Source: Lithospermum erythrorhizon | Lineage: Eukaryota > Streptophyta > Magnoliopsida > Boraginales > Boraginaceae | DNA: 64,000 nt | Direction: 5' to 3' | NCBI GenBank assembly: GCA_019722365.1 | Contig: JADFUC010002111.1 | Span: 62,001 to 126,000, forward strand | Shown: positions 1 through 11,754 of the stretch, in pieces | How positions within the stretch are numbered: the first letter of the stretch is position 1 | Layout of the letters: each line of letters starts with the position of its first letter | Translations under genes and position numbers: made by a program | The notes under the pieces: generated by a model | The model's input: only the letters and a program-made list of their open reading frames with translations | Databases searched by the model: none | What the model was told of the DNA's origin: nothing

Positions 1-960
1 TATCGTAGTTTGTTACGTTGAGATTATTATGATGTTTGTATGTGTTTGGTATTATATGTGTGGTGTGAATTGGTTGAATTGAGAATATTTGGGATGATGT
101 TGGGTGTTAGAAGGGTGAGCCGGGGAAAAGGATATGACGATGTTGGGTGTTCGGTGACTGCGGGAAAAGGATATATGTTGTTAGGTGTTCGAAGGGTGGC
201 GCGGAAGGATGAAATGTTATATGTGATGTTGATGTGTTTTCCTTTTTGCAAGTTATGTTAATTCTTTATTGAAATTATCTTCATTTTTACGATTGATTAT
301 GTGTTATGAGATCTTGAGTATAGCATGTGAGTGCGTCTGGTGAATTCTACGTAATGTGTGATTTGTTGATGAATTAGTTGTTGTTTGATGCCTTGGATAA
401 TTAGCGTATTCTGTGTGTAAATAGGATTATATATATATATATATATCTACTTTATCGCCGTAATACATTGATTTATCGTATACTGCGTTCGGATGTGGGT
501 AGAGATTACCATCCGGGTGATTGGTTTCAACTAAGGTACGTCGAGCACACCGCTCCCGCGCCAGTTGACGGGTGCGTTTGGCGAGCAGCCCGAGTTAAAT
601 TCGTCGTGGATTTACTTAGGTGAGGGACAAGTAGCTAGGATCTCGGCAATCATCTTTCTTATTTTGATATGCCTGAGTTTTTCATATTTTGTTTTTGGGA
701 TATTTGAAATATTGTAAACTATTTTGTGGAATATTTTGAGACTTAGTATGTGATGGAATTTTTACACTTTACCGTTTGAGTTGAGAAAAGGTACCACGAT
801 GTTGGTTAAACTCACACAACATTTTGAGTTTTAGAACTATTCTACTTTTATCAAACTATGGTTTTTATTGGTAATTAAGCAGTGAATTTTAAATAAACTG
901 GATATCTGAGGTTGATGGCGATTCCAACCCCGATGCGGCGAGGCGAATTAGATTACACAA
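1..960 (+). repeat. 3' part of an LTR-like repeat, cut by window start
   Basis: No coding sequence is seen. About 90-230 holds three copies of a roughly 50-bp unit containing GATGTTGGGTGTT and GGGAAAAGGATAT. A TA dinucleotide run follows at about 428-446. The end (about 905-950) reads GTTGATGGCGATTCCAACC then a GCGGCGAGGCG-like stretch. This matches the ends of the chromovirus-type LTRs at about 37,085-37,120 and 41,210-41,240. I infer a diverged member of the same LTR group whose start lies outside the window. The middle is too different for a firm family call. Confidence 0.35.
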
Positions 961-2223
961 TTATCTGATTCTCTTTAATTTAATACATGAAATATAACTC
1001 AGCGTCATTTGTATGTGTGTGACATACAGAGCTCGAGATAATAGTAAAGTTGTATAATAATAATAATTGACCAATTACTATTATTATAACGATTAATAAA
1101 TGAATCTAGCAATCGCTTCCTTAACCCCTTAAATTATCATAGAACCAGCGCTAGTAATATACAATTACTAAGTTGAGCAGCTAAAGGTCGATAATCACGT
1201 TTAACCCAGCGGTAAATGAATTGATACAATTGTCATGATAGGCATAATAAATGGAATCAATTCTCATTGATTTCAACATAACTTTAGTATGGATGATTTA
1301 TATCGGATTATATGTTTTTGAAAAAATGCAGCATGTTTTGTTTTGCAGATTTGATAAATGCAAGATCTGTACCAAAAAACCTTCAGTTTTTCAAACCTGC
1401 ATGTTTTTTGAAAAAAACATATTACTTTCTGTGACCTTTTGGTGTCGACAACAAACTAATGACATTAGTGTGGCGTTTCAACTATGGCATTTCTACTTCT
1501 TTTGCATTCAATTTAAATTATATTATTTTAGTTATTAAATTATTCAAATATTTATTGTGTGGCATTTTAATCTTTGGATAGTAAATTAGTACATTAGTAA
1601 CCCGTTTACTATAAGCGTTTATGCTTCGTTATATTTCAATTTTAATTATATTATTTTAGTTATTGAATTATTCAAATATTTATTTTGTGGCATTTTAATG
1701 TCGGATAGTAAATTAATTTTGTGGCGTTAGTGACTGCCGTTACGTATGAAGGCGTTTTGTGGCATTACTTTAATCTTTAATAAAAAAAGACATTAATTCC
1801 TTAATTGTGTTTGTGTGAGTGTGGCGTTTTGGATATGTTAGTGTGAGTGTGGCTTTTTTGATACGTTCTTTAAAACTTACTTACAGGATAGTTAGTGTAA
1901 TATTATGTTAATTCGGCAATTAATGTTATTTGTTAGTGTGGCATTTCTGGTACGTTCTTAAGAAGCTTAATTAGTGTAATATATGATTAAGTATTTTTGG
2001 TTAAATACATGATTATCTCTTTGGCCGTTATTGTGGTGAAATTAACACAGTGCATTTTGGTCTGGTGGCCGTTTTGTAATGTTACATAATCGAGTGGGTA
2101 CTCGGCGTCGTGTAGCGTTTTTCTATTTCATGCGATGCCAAATAAAGAGAGTTCATATACCGCCATAGAAACATCAAAGTTGAGCTTTTATGGCCTTTAC
2201 GTAACGTTTTTTGGCCTTGGCGT
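961..2223. other. Unassigned AT-rich DNA with internal repeats
   Basis: No gene is supported; the short open frames have biased low-complexity content. About 1,509-1,588 and 1,641-1,717 are two direct copies of an 80-bp block centred on TTCAAATATTTATT and GTGGCATTTTAAT. Further downstream (about 1,810-1,960) the motif AGTGTGGC followed by GATACGTTCTTTAA-like sequence occurs about three times. It may be the variable part of a retroelement untranslated region, but no family was recognised. Confidence 0.4.
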
Positions 2224-4620
2224 ATGCTCTTTTCTCTAGTATTAAAGCCAAATTTGATCAAGATCCTCAAAGAAAGGGGAAGAAAATCCGAAAGGCTAAA
2301 AGTGTTGGAGAAACACTTTCGGTCAAACCCACGTCCTTTTCTGGTGATGCCTCACCGAAGCGGGCATACTAGTGAATCAGAAGCATCACAAGTAGAAGAT
2401 ACCATCTTCGGTGGAAAAACCCGATGTTGGCCAAGAGGAACCGAATCGTGGACATGATGATCAAATTCAACATGAACAAAGTGTTGTAGGGGCAGAAGGT
2501 AGTATGCATGTTCCTCCAATTGTGGCTGACACTAGTAAGACTCAAAATCGTAGTTCTAATTTGCTTGAAAGGGTAGGTAGTACTGATACCATGATTAGAT
2601 CTGCTAGGGTTGTGATATGGTAGATAAGATTGTGAGTAGAATAAATATTGATATGGTTGATGATGCTAATCATCCTGGTGAGAAGGATGTTGGTGGTAAT
2701 AAGGTGTTTGTTCCTGAGAAAGTGTCAGGAAATAATGAATTTATCAATCCAAGTGTCAAGGACACTATGGATAAAACGAGTAATGAGTCTGCTAAGATTC
2801 ATAGTTTTGTGGATCCTACTGTGGCTGAAATTTTGGGTGGGATGAAAGAGGTTAAAGTAGGGACTGCTAGAGGTTGCAAAATAAAGAGGAGGTTGAGTTA
2901 ACAGGGTGTTCCTGTTAGGCATGTTGATGAGGATTCACCTATTCTGAATCCAAATATTGAAGGGGGTGCTGTTGATGTGAATTAGGATGATGATGATGAT
3001 GTAGTGGTGATCTCTTACACCGCTAGTAAGACTAGGAAGAGAACTTCGGCTAGTGTTGCAGCCTTGGAAAAGAAGAGAATTGCACTAGGTACAGGGGGAG
3101 TTGATGTTGTGACTTCTGAGGAGCAAAAGGAGAGTGTTGATGTTGAGGAGCTTGATAAGAAAGTAGAGAAGCTGCGAGCTGCTAAGAAGGGAAAGGAAAA
3201 GGCCAAGAGGCCAAGTGGTGACAAAGATGGGGGATCTGTTCCCAAGAAAAAAAGGAGTAGTTATCTCTGAGCGCAAGATTCTTGTTAGGGGTGAAAGATT
3301 TGTCCCTGATGATGTTGCTGATGAATCTGAAGAGGAGGATATTCTTTGAGATCCTCGGCAGTCAAGGGAAAGCTAAAGAAAGAATGACAACGAGGAACAA
3401 AGATTGATACTTGGTGGATTGCCAAGGATGTTCGATATTGCCAATTGAGGGAGTGGACTTCAACTCAGAGGAGCATGAGGCGCAGAGATCCAAGGGAAAG
3501 CTAAAGAAGAATGACAATAGGAACAGGGTCAATAACAGGCGGATTGCCAAGGATGTTCCTAATGTGCCAATTGAGGGAGTGGACTTCAACTCAGAGGAGC
3601 ATGAGGCCAGATGGAAGTTCATATGTGCAAGTAATATCTTGCCTGAGAAATATTTGTTTGAGATCACCTACAACAATCGGGGCGTAGATTGATATCCTTA
3701 AGGATGCTAGGTTGGCGCTTCTCTTTTGGTAGGCGTTGGTCATTGACCAAAGATGGTCAGGGAGTTCGTAATGCGACATCTCGCTGTATTGGCGATCTGA
3801 CGACCCTATGTTCAATCAGAGTGAGGCGAGGGGCACATTTTTAACTTCAAGTCATGAGTTGAGTCGACAAGCACTATGAAGAGACAAATGGCAGGATATT
3901 TGGTGCCGCTCTAAGCTGGATGACGTTGTGGGAGGATTAGTGGGAAGGCTGCTACGGCCATGGCGCTTCCAGGGTCAACTTTAAGCTTCTACCCTAAGTT
4001 TGAGATATGTAGTACTCCACAAGGATGTTGTAGTAACTCTTGTGCCTACTTCCAACAATACTAATGTGAGTGAATATTGGGAAGGTGATCTTTGATCAGG
4101 CAAGGGGTGGAATGTTGGGAAAATGTCTTTGGGTGGTGGATCCTTTCGAGGCTGGTGCCAAATTTTGAAACTTTATTGGTTTTCCAAGCTTGATCTATAG
4201 CCTGCTGATCAATCAATATCCAGAGGTGCTGAAAGTAGAAGATGGTCTTGGGGAAGATGCTAAGTCGGTAACAAAAATCGATGACAGGATTGATGATTGT
4301 GAGCGTGTTGTAGATGTGCCTCTGTCTTTGTTGAACAAAGGCGAGGTTGTACACGAGGAGAAGTTGTTGCTATGTTGATTAACGCCTTTGAGGAAGAGCA
4401 GCAAAGGCTGGAAGTTGAAATTCAAGTCAAGAAAGTCAAAGTGACTGAGTTGCGGGCAGATCCGATGCTTGAAGGCCGTTGTCCCTCAGTGTCAATGACC
4501 GTATCATACCTCCCTTTGTTGTTCTATTTGAACCAACTCCTGATGCTGTTGAGACTTTTAAGTCTCCTATGTAATTTCTCTTCTTTGGGCATGTTTTTAG
4601 GACAAATAGGGGGAGTGTTT
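2224..4620 (+). pseudogene. Envelope-like / plant transposon-protein region of a SIRE-type copia element, broken
   Basis: A chain of open pieces in different frames (2224-2457, 2411-2623, 2617-2901, 3004-3270, 3411-3692, 4372-4500) reads as one decayed protein. The first part is acidic and low-complexity. A Lys/Glu/Ala-rich basic stretch lies at about 3,020-3,265. The motif EGVDFNSEEHEARWKF at about 3,570-3,620 is typical of the envelope-like or 'putative plant transposon protein' domain found after pol in SIRE-like Ty1/copia elements. A coiled stretch (EEEQQRLEVEIQVKK) lies at about 4,385-4,430. The domain is interrupted by stops and frameshifts and by a tandem duplication of about 125 bp (3,361-3,606). 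It sits just upstream of a purine tract and LTR, as expected for that family. The family call rests on motif memory. Any function today is unlikely. Confidence 0.55.
3361..3606 (+). repeat. Tandem duplication of about 125 bp inside the envelope-like region
   Basis: Two adjacent copies start with CAAGGGAAAGCTAAAGAA and run through GGATTGCCAAGGATGTTC to GACTTCAACTCAGAGGAGC. They occupy about 3,361-3,482 and 3,490-3,606. Each encodes the PIEGVDFNSEEHEA motif. The copies are nearly identical, so the duplication is younger than much of the decay around it. Confidence 0.75.
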
Positions 4621-4804
4621 GTTATTTTAGTATTTTTTGGATTTTTGTATGGATTCTTTGTTACAGATTTACATGTGCATGATCGATCGATTGTGATTTC
4701 TATTTATGATCTTATGTTTTAACACTTATGATTTTCTTTCTCACTATGTAGAGTATCTAAAGCATTGGAAATTTGTTATAAAAAATTTATCCAAATGGGG
4801 AGTT

Positions 4805-5709
4805 TGTTGAGGTGAGATAATAAATGAAGCTTTTCTACATTGAGTACCACTGTTATAACAGTTGGTCTATAACAAGTGGAAGGGTACTCGATATCATGCA
4901 TTCGTCCAAGTGTTAAAACTGTAAGGCTACGTAATGTTTCACTTGCTTGAAGAGATCTTATTTCATAAAGATTGATCGTGATCAAGAAGAGATTGTGTTT
5001 CGAATTGGTTAAGATTCGATTTGAGAAGTTGTGCAAATAATGAAACTTTGTGATTCGATGAAGATCTTGTTTTCGACTAAAACGTTTTACTTGAAGATCA
5101 AGTTGTTGAGCTTATGGCAAGTGATGGAGTTGGTTGGGACTCGTTTTATTAAGGAAATATTTTTGAGTCCAAATCAAATACTTTACTTATTGAAGACCGT
5201 AGCCCTAGTGTGACCTACACTATATAAGGAGCTCAAACACAAGCTATGAAGTGCGTCTCACATATTATTATTCATAGAGTGTTCTTGTGTTTGGTGAGCT
5301 CATATCAAGAGTTTAGTGTAGGCTGTTTTGTGTTAGAAGAATTCTCTAAACTTCTAGCTAATGTACAATTGATTATGACACTTTGTTATAACAATCTTTG
5401 AGAGTTTTATTTTGTTAAATCGTTGTAAGTCGAACACTGGGAGAGCGTTGACGTGAAGGAGAGAAGTTAGGTGGAGCCTAGACTTAGAAGCTTATTTAGA
5501 GTAAAGTAGGGCGAATGAAAATATGGTGTATTCGTATAAGTCCTTGCTTGTAATTTCTTCAAAGATGTAGTCGAATCCTTCACTGGGCAAGCTACCCCCA
5601 GAGTAAATGCTACATTCGCAATGAACTGGGTTACCACATCTTGTGTTATTTACTTTATTGTCTTGCATTATTTCTCAGTAGTGAATTGTGCTTAACTGTT
5701 GGTGTCACA
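4805..5709 (+). mobile_element. LTR of a SIRE-type copia element
   Basis: A purine tract (AAATGGGGAG, 4,793-4,802) is followed by TGTTGAGG, the expected LTR start. A TATA box (TATATAAGG) lies at 5,221-5,229, about 410 bp into the LTR. The LTR appears to end at CA about 5,709, directly after TGTTGGTGTCA. It follows the envelope-like region in the order expected for a 3' LTR. The next bases (ACTGGTTGCTATAGG) faintly resemble a tRNA-Met primer-binding site, so this could be a 5' LTR of a lost copy. No second copy was found in the window. Confidence 0.55.
5221..5229 (+). promoter_or_regulatory. TATA box of the copia LTR
   Basis: TATATAAGG sits inside the LTR, followed about 30 bp on by a CTCACATATT-like start region. 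Its placement fits an LTR promoter in plus orientation. Confidence 0.5.
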
Positions 5710-7470
5710 ACTGGTTGCTATAGGAGTCATTCACCTTTTCAGTTTTTACATTAAGTCATATTTATTTTTTGACAATGAAGTATAAAACCTATCACCATAT
5801 TATGGTCAAGACTATTTTATGATTAAAATCTCTAAGTTCATATGTCTTTCGTTGTGTCCCGAACCTCTATTATTACAAGTAATTCTTGGTTGTTCAATTT
5901 TTTTTTTTAAATATGGAGTATTTTATAAAAACAAAGTGAAAAATTATAAATTTCAACATATATGGAGGAAGCAATTGAAAAGTATATAAAGTGAAATACT
6001 TAAATATTGCAAATAGTGAAAGCATAACTCATGAAATACAAATAGGACACCGTTTAAGTTTTGAAATAAATTAATGTCAATCTAAAAAATCTATTCATAA
6101 TTAACTATTCAAGTACTTCAATCTACTTAATTGAATATTTCTTCTTATTAATTAAAGAATTTCAATAAAGAATATATGATTATATTATTTAACTAGCCAA
6201 TACATATACAAGTTTATCAATATTATAGGTTATTTTTGTATTTTAATAGACTGAACCTCAAAAAAAAATTCTATTTTCTCATTTCAAAGTTGTCCAATGC
6301 AGCACGACGAATATGTTGCTAACTAAACAAAAAATGTAAAGTATTAGCATCGAACGAATGGCATTACATACCCAGTCTCATCCGAAGTGAGTCATTACAT
6401 TACTCCAATAATTTGATCAAACTTATTATTATAATGTTATTTTTATGTCATTCATTGATATTGGTGGATATACTGTCTTCCCCGCAACTTTTGGATAGCA
6501 TTATGAGGAATCTCCACCAAGAAGCGTGATATATTAGGGAACATGGACAACAATAACCATTGAATTTTGGTAAGAAAATAAACTTATATATTATTTGATT
6601 TATATTTTTATTATATTTTGATTTAATATATAACTACAATTGAATATAATTTCACAGATACGGTAATTCTGAGATCATCCATCGCCGATAACTTTATTCG
6701 AAGGACCATCATCATATCCGCAAAACGGTTTAGATTCAGATCAATAATCGGATAAATTATAATATAAGTTACTCAATGTGCGTGATGGACCGCCTTCGTG
6801 TCATGTGATATAGTTCAATTTTCAATATTAATTGCATTGATCAACTATTTAATTGGAACATATCATTTATTTAATACTTCCTAATTATATCTAATATTTA
6901 ATATTTATTATGCTCTAATAAATTATTTAATTGTTTAACATTTGTTTCACCCATTTCAAACACATATGATCATCTGCTGTAAAATTTTACTTTTTCACAA
7001 TAGCTTGACTGCTTACAATTTTAATATAAATTATAATTTCAATGTAACTTTACATTTCTAATGTAACGCTATTAACTAAATATAGTTTCACAATCCCTTA
7101 ATAAATTCATTTTTTATCTAAAACAATCATATTAAAAAATATTAAAATTATCATAGTAAACCACACGATATAGTTTGATTGTAATGTTGTTACGCATTAA
7201 ATTAACTTATTGTATAGTGTGTGGTTTGCATGATATAACAATAAAAATAAAATAAAAAATGTGTTGTAGGGACTACACGATACTCCTTACATGTATCATG
7301 TGATATACATGATGTACCAAACAAGGGCCCAAGCGTAATTTCATACCACCCTTATCACTATTTCGGTGTGTATTTAGCACCAGTGTCCCCAATAGCTGAA
7401 GAATTGAAAGAGATTGTTGATGACATCAATTATTCAAGAATGTTAAGTTGGTGTTTTGTGTCATTATTAT
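5710..7470. other. AT-rich non-coding DNA
   Basis: No gene or recognisable repeat protein is seen. The stretch is rich in A and T, with a palindromic-looking patch at about 7,155-7,320 containing CCACACGATATAG and GTGTGTGGTTTGC. This could be an old MITE, but the ends are not clear enough to call. Confidence 0.4.
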
Positions 7471-8101
7471 TGTCGGGCCGATTTGGTAAGTTCTAGAATA
7501 TATATTGGATTTTATTTTATATTTCCTACAAGACGATATAATAACTTTATAACTCTGCTGTTAACATTTATATGAAAACATTATAAGATATCATACATGG
7601 TGTTCCTACTCCTATATGTTGTTTGCTCAAGTAGATTTGAAATATACAACTACCTTACATATAATAATTCCCTCACGCTTAAGAGTGAGCCAAAAAAGAT
7701 TTGAGAGATTACAATTTTTAGAAATGGTTCGTTAGAAGAATTCTAAACTTATGACACTGTTATAAATAACTATTGAGAGTTTTCATTATAAACACCGAAA
7801 TAAGTATGATAGAAGTCGTGAGCCTGGGGAACACTGCTACTAGTTCGAGTTATAACAGGGAGCCTGAGGAAGAGCAAGTCTTTATTTGTAATGACCAATA
7901 TCATAGTAAAAATTTTCACCGGGCAAGTCGCCTCAATCTAGGCAGCCACATTGAACCGAACCAGGTTACCATCTGTGGTCTTTTAATTTATGCACCATTT
8001 ATTTCTGCTTATCACCGTTTATTTGTAACGTCAACTCCTATTGACAAATTGGTTCAATGCTCCAACAAATCTATTTCAATAAAGAAAGTTACGAACTTTC
8101 A
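7471..8101 (+). repeat. 5' LTR of the copia relic
   Basis: Begins TGTCGGGCCG and ends CA just before the primer-binding-like site. It is alignable in blocks with 9,900-10,539. The open frame within it is not a gene. Confidence 0.55.
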
Positions 8102-8160
8102 ATTGGTATCGTGAGCGGCACTCGACATACACAGACAGATCCAAAGTAATCAGTATGGTA

Positions 8161-9600
8161 TGAAAGAGTTCAATAAATCGGGCCCACCTATTCTCGATGG
8201 TTCAAATTATTCTGGCTGGAAGAAAGAGATTGCCATTTACTCGAGATCTGGGCCGATATTAAAACACTGGAACTGCTTTTGTATGGCTGGACCCCTCCAC
8301 GACGCACTTTAACGGATGGCACCAATGATTGGTAGCTTCCCGAATTGGAATGGACTGTAAAGGAACGTGAAGCCTCAATGGAAAATTCGAAGGCCTTGGA
8401 TGCAATATAACAGTAACATGTTGATATATCGATCCGAATTGTGCCAAAGAAGCTTGGGAAACTCTTGCTTGTATTTGAAGGAACTCACAATGTCGCTCTA
8501 ACTTCTCACCACCAAATTTGAGAATCTGAGGATGAAGGAAGAGGAAACCATCATTGAGTTCATTATCAAACTTAAGGAGATATCCAATGAATTCTATGAC
8601 CTTGGAGAAACGATGCCTGAAGAAAAGATTGTCAGAAAGATTCTCAGATCTCTTCCCAATAGATTCGACTCCAAAGTGGTTGTCATAGAAGAGGCGAATG
8701 ACATCTCGATTATGAAGGTAGATGAGCTATTTGGTTCTCTTATCACGTTTGAAATGTCTATCACGATCAAGTGTAAAGATAAGAAATCCGCAACACCGTC
8801 AAACCAGAGTGTCACATACCATCTAATACCGGTACCTACTAGACACAAATGTTAAAAAAAGGATGGATCACCAAGCTGCTGCAGATCCAAAGGTAAAGAT
8901 TGAAGGTTATGGTCAGTAATCGCATTCAATGTCCAATTTTTTCACAAAAAAGTAATATTATCTTAAGCCGTGAGAAGTGCAAGAAACTAAATGAGACGGT
9001 GTGGAGAATATTGTTGCATTTACAACCAAAACATTGAACTGACCATATGATCAAGAGCGAGGATAGTGATAAGGAAGAAATGTCTTGAAGAAGTCAGTGG
9101 ATGTACGAAAAGTTGCTCGCCCATTGTAACAAGTTGACAGACTTGTACATGAAACAAGAAAAGGAAAATAAACGCCTCCTTGATGAGAATAATGAGATGT
9201 TAATTGTCAACTCTGGGTTAAATGAGAAGGTTGAGGGATTGAATGCTGAATTAGAAGCCATGAAGAAATCCGTCCATGTCGCACTCGTACATCAAACCGG
9301 ATGAAATTTCTTTCTCTAGGTCAATCTCCAAATGACCATACAAAAGTGGATATGTTGTCGGAGAACGTTCTAAAGAATCAAAATTTGTTCCAAATTGCAA
9401 AAGTTCAAGAATTAACTGCTATACCAACTGCCAACAAATGTCCATTAACCGTCGTTCTATTACCTGCAACAAAAGAAGAAGAAATGGGTATGTCATCAAT
9501 GTGAAAAGAAAGGTCACATAAGACCCTACCGCTACAAGTTTCTATGGAAGGAACATTCATCAACATGGTCGATTCATCATTCAAAATTCTAAAATTCGTT
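8161..9600 (+). pseudogene. Copia gag remnant (UBN2 type) with defective zinc knuckle
   Basis: The likely start at 8,161 reads MKEFNKSGPPILDGSNYSGW, the usual copia gag opening. Stops and frameshifts follow. An intact piece at 8,532-8,855 carries the UBN2 gag core (KLKEISNEFYDLGETMPEEK, then ILRSLPNRFD). A coiled-coil piece lies at 9,101-9,304 (LLDENNEMLIVNSGLNEKVE). A zinc knuckle at about 9,487-9,535 reads CHQCEKKGHIRPYR, where the last cysteine of the CX2CX4HX4C motif is arginine (CGC). In active relatives this protein forms the virus-like particle. This copy cannot make a full product. Confidence 0.7.
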
Positions 9601-9899
9601 CATCATAAGGAAACGGAGGGTTAGTGGTAAATTCGGTACTCAACATGCTGAACGGAAAATCAAGAACGACATCGAGGTAATTCTTTGTGTTGCTAAATCG
9701 TAGTGCTTAAGGCTGGCGGATCTTCGTGGAAAGGAAAACAAGCCAATGTTATCTCTATCCTCGAATGTACATGCGCGTTCAAGAACTTATGGAGCCAATG
9801 GTCGCCTGAGGTTCTACTAGTGTTAATCCAAGCGAGGATAATGAATTGAAAATTCATCTTTGTCGTAGGTGTGATTAATTTTCGCTAAAAGTGGGAGAT

Positions 9900-10539
9900 A
9901 TTATGGGGAGATGTCTTTTCCAACAAAATATCACCAAAGGGAGAGCTCATTGGTGTTTCTTTAGCTACAAATTTATTTCATGCCGATTAAAGCTTCCTAA
10001 TATGATTGCTTTGGAGTATTTCTGCTATGAAGACTATATGGTAATAACTGGAAAGATTCCCCTGCTAATGTAAGATCGAGATTTACATATATGAAAAGTA
10101 TTGTTTACGTTTTAAGAGTTGAGCTAAAGCATTTGAGAGATTATAATTTCAGAAAATAACGCAAGGGGCTAATTCTCTAAACTTCTCTAATTGAATGTAC
10201 GGTTGCTACATTTACGTTATAACAATCATCGGTAGTTTTTCATCAGAACACTGAAGCCAGGACGCAGACAGTTGCAAGTGAAACACTGCTTACTACTGAG
10301 TGTATTAGGCGTTCGAGGAAGATAAGTCTTTATTTGTAATATCTCAATATCATAAGAAATCCTTCACCGGGCAAGCCGCCTAAACCTAAACATTGGCACC
10401 GAACCTGCTAACACTTTTAATTTATGCACTATTTATTGCTTACTGTCTGTCAGATTGCATCACAATCCGAGATATTTACAATTGGTCTGTAAATGCTGCT
10501 CAAAGAAATCTATTTCACGTTGTGTTACGGTAACTTTCA
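9900..10539 (+). repeat. 3' LTR of the copia relic
   Basis: Follows the purine tract AAAAGTGGGAGA and ends near ACTTTCAA at about 10,539. It aligns in blocks with the 5' LTR. The normal TG start has been lost (it reads TATTATGGGG). Confidence 0.5.
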
Positions 10540-11290
10540 ATAATTATCATCAGCTTATGCCAAAGTGATGCTCCAATGATTTGCAGAGTTGAGAAATTGT
10601 AAGTTTGTAACCTCCTGATTAGCCATCTGCAGTTCCTCTGCAAGCATGAGGAAGCTAATGTTACACAACGAAAAGTAAACAGAAGAAATTGAACCTAGGA
10701 CTTAGCCCTCGATCAGTTACTAGACATTCATGTACAAGGAGTAAAGAACTATTTGCTTGGTTGTTATCACGGCCAATTTTAAGTGTCCGGAAAAAAACAC
10801 TAGCAAGTAAATATCTCCCAGGAGCTTATCTAAAATCACAAGAGTAGCGATGTCAAATGATTCAACCGATAGCAAACATGAGTTACAACTGAATTCAAAT
10901 GGTCAAAGTAAATTAAATAAAACCCACACATATTTACATACATACATGATATATATCAAAGTAAATAAATTAAAATGCACACATATATATGGTCATCTGA
11001 CGCAGTACAAGTATAGGACTGAATAGAGTCGAATCCAACAGGTTCGATAAGTTTACTATCGTTTACTGACCTAGTTGCAATATGAAGATTTTTGGATGAA
11101 ACAAGTCCATAAGAGTCCTAGGTTCAAACATGAAACATCTATGCTTGAAAGATTCTTTCCGTTTCAAGAAGGAATAAAATAAATACTCCAGATAGCTCAA
11201 CTTTCACCTGACATATCTGCCTACGCTTCCTCATACTAAGCTTTCCTAGCTAGACATCATCCGAAAATTTAGATGAAATCTCAAAACCTT
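10540..11290. other. Spacer; contains 3' UTR of the AP2 gene
   Basis: No coding sequence is seen. The part next to 11,290 should hold the 3' untranslated region of the minus-strand AP2 gene. No clear polyadenylation signal was found on that strand. Confidence 0.4.
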
Positions 11291-11754
11291 TCACGGATTC
11301 CATAATGCAAAGACTGGGACCTGATGACCAGCATCAACGTTATTGGTCATATTTACATTCGTCTCACTGTTTACATTGCCATCATTGTCCTCGTACTTAG
11401 AACCCTGTAATGCATCGTACCCGTGTGAAGAACAATCTCCACCAAGTTGTCCTTTGGGATTCTGCTCATTGCCATTCCATCCCATATCTGTCATTTGAAT
11501 AATGTCTTCATTAGGCTCCCCATTTGTTATGGCTAGCTGAGGTTGTGTGGAACCTGATGCAGAAGTGTGATTGTTAGGTACACCCTCTGAATCCTTCGGT
11601 GGAGATCGTTTTGCTAGCTCTCCCCCAATGAGGGTCGAGCTCGAGCAGATCCTCTTCACATCATACCTACTTATATCAAAATTTGTCACTGCACTTATCC
11701 CTCTAAACTTGATCGCTGCAATATCATAGGCTTCTGCAGCTTCTTCTTGTGTAC
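11291..11754 (-). CDS. AIL1: AIL1-like exon 9 (end of repeat 2 and C-terminal tail)
   Basis: Acceptor TTTTTTAAG, then [39 protein letters not shown] and a long Asn/Gly-rich tail. It ends VPVFALWNP and TGA at 11291-11293. The tail is longer than in Arabidopsis AIL1 as I remember it. Confidence 0.88.

Larger units (their letters stand above)
7471..10539 (+). mobile_element. Non-autonomous Ty1/copia relic (LTR-gag-LTR, pol missing)
   Basis: Two related segments of about 630-640 bp bracket a broken gag. The 5' LTR is about 7,471-8,101 and the 3' LTR about 9,900-10,539. They share landmarks such as TTTGAGAGATTA, AAGTCTTTATTTGTAAT, CACCGGGCAAG, TTTTAATTTATGCAC and ACTTTCAA at the end. A primer-binding-like site (TTGGTATCGTGAGC, near the tRNA-iMet complement) follows the 5' LTR. 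A purine tract (AAAAGTGGGAGA) precedes the 3' LTR. No protease, integrase, RT or RNase H is present between gag and the 3' LTR. The LTRs differ by many indels, so the insertion is old. Confidence 0.7.

Noticed and set aside
4372..4722. Plus-strand frame ending in a strongly hydrophobic stretch (about 4,510-4,670), like a membrane anchor
   Set aside because: The hydrophobic part appears only after the coiled-coil region and probably results from a frameshift in T-rich DNA, so a membrane-anchored envelope claim is not supported.
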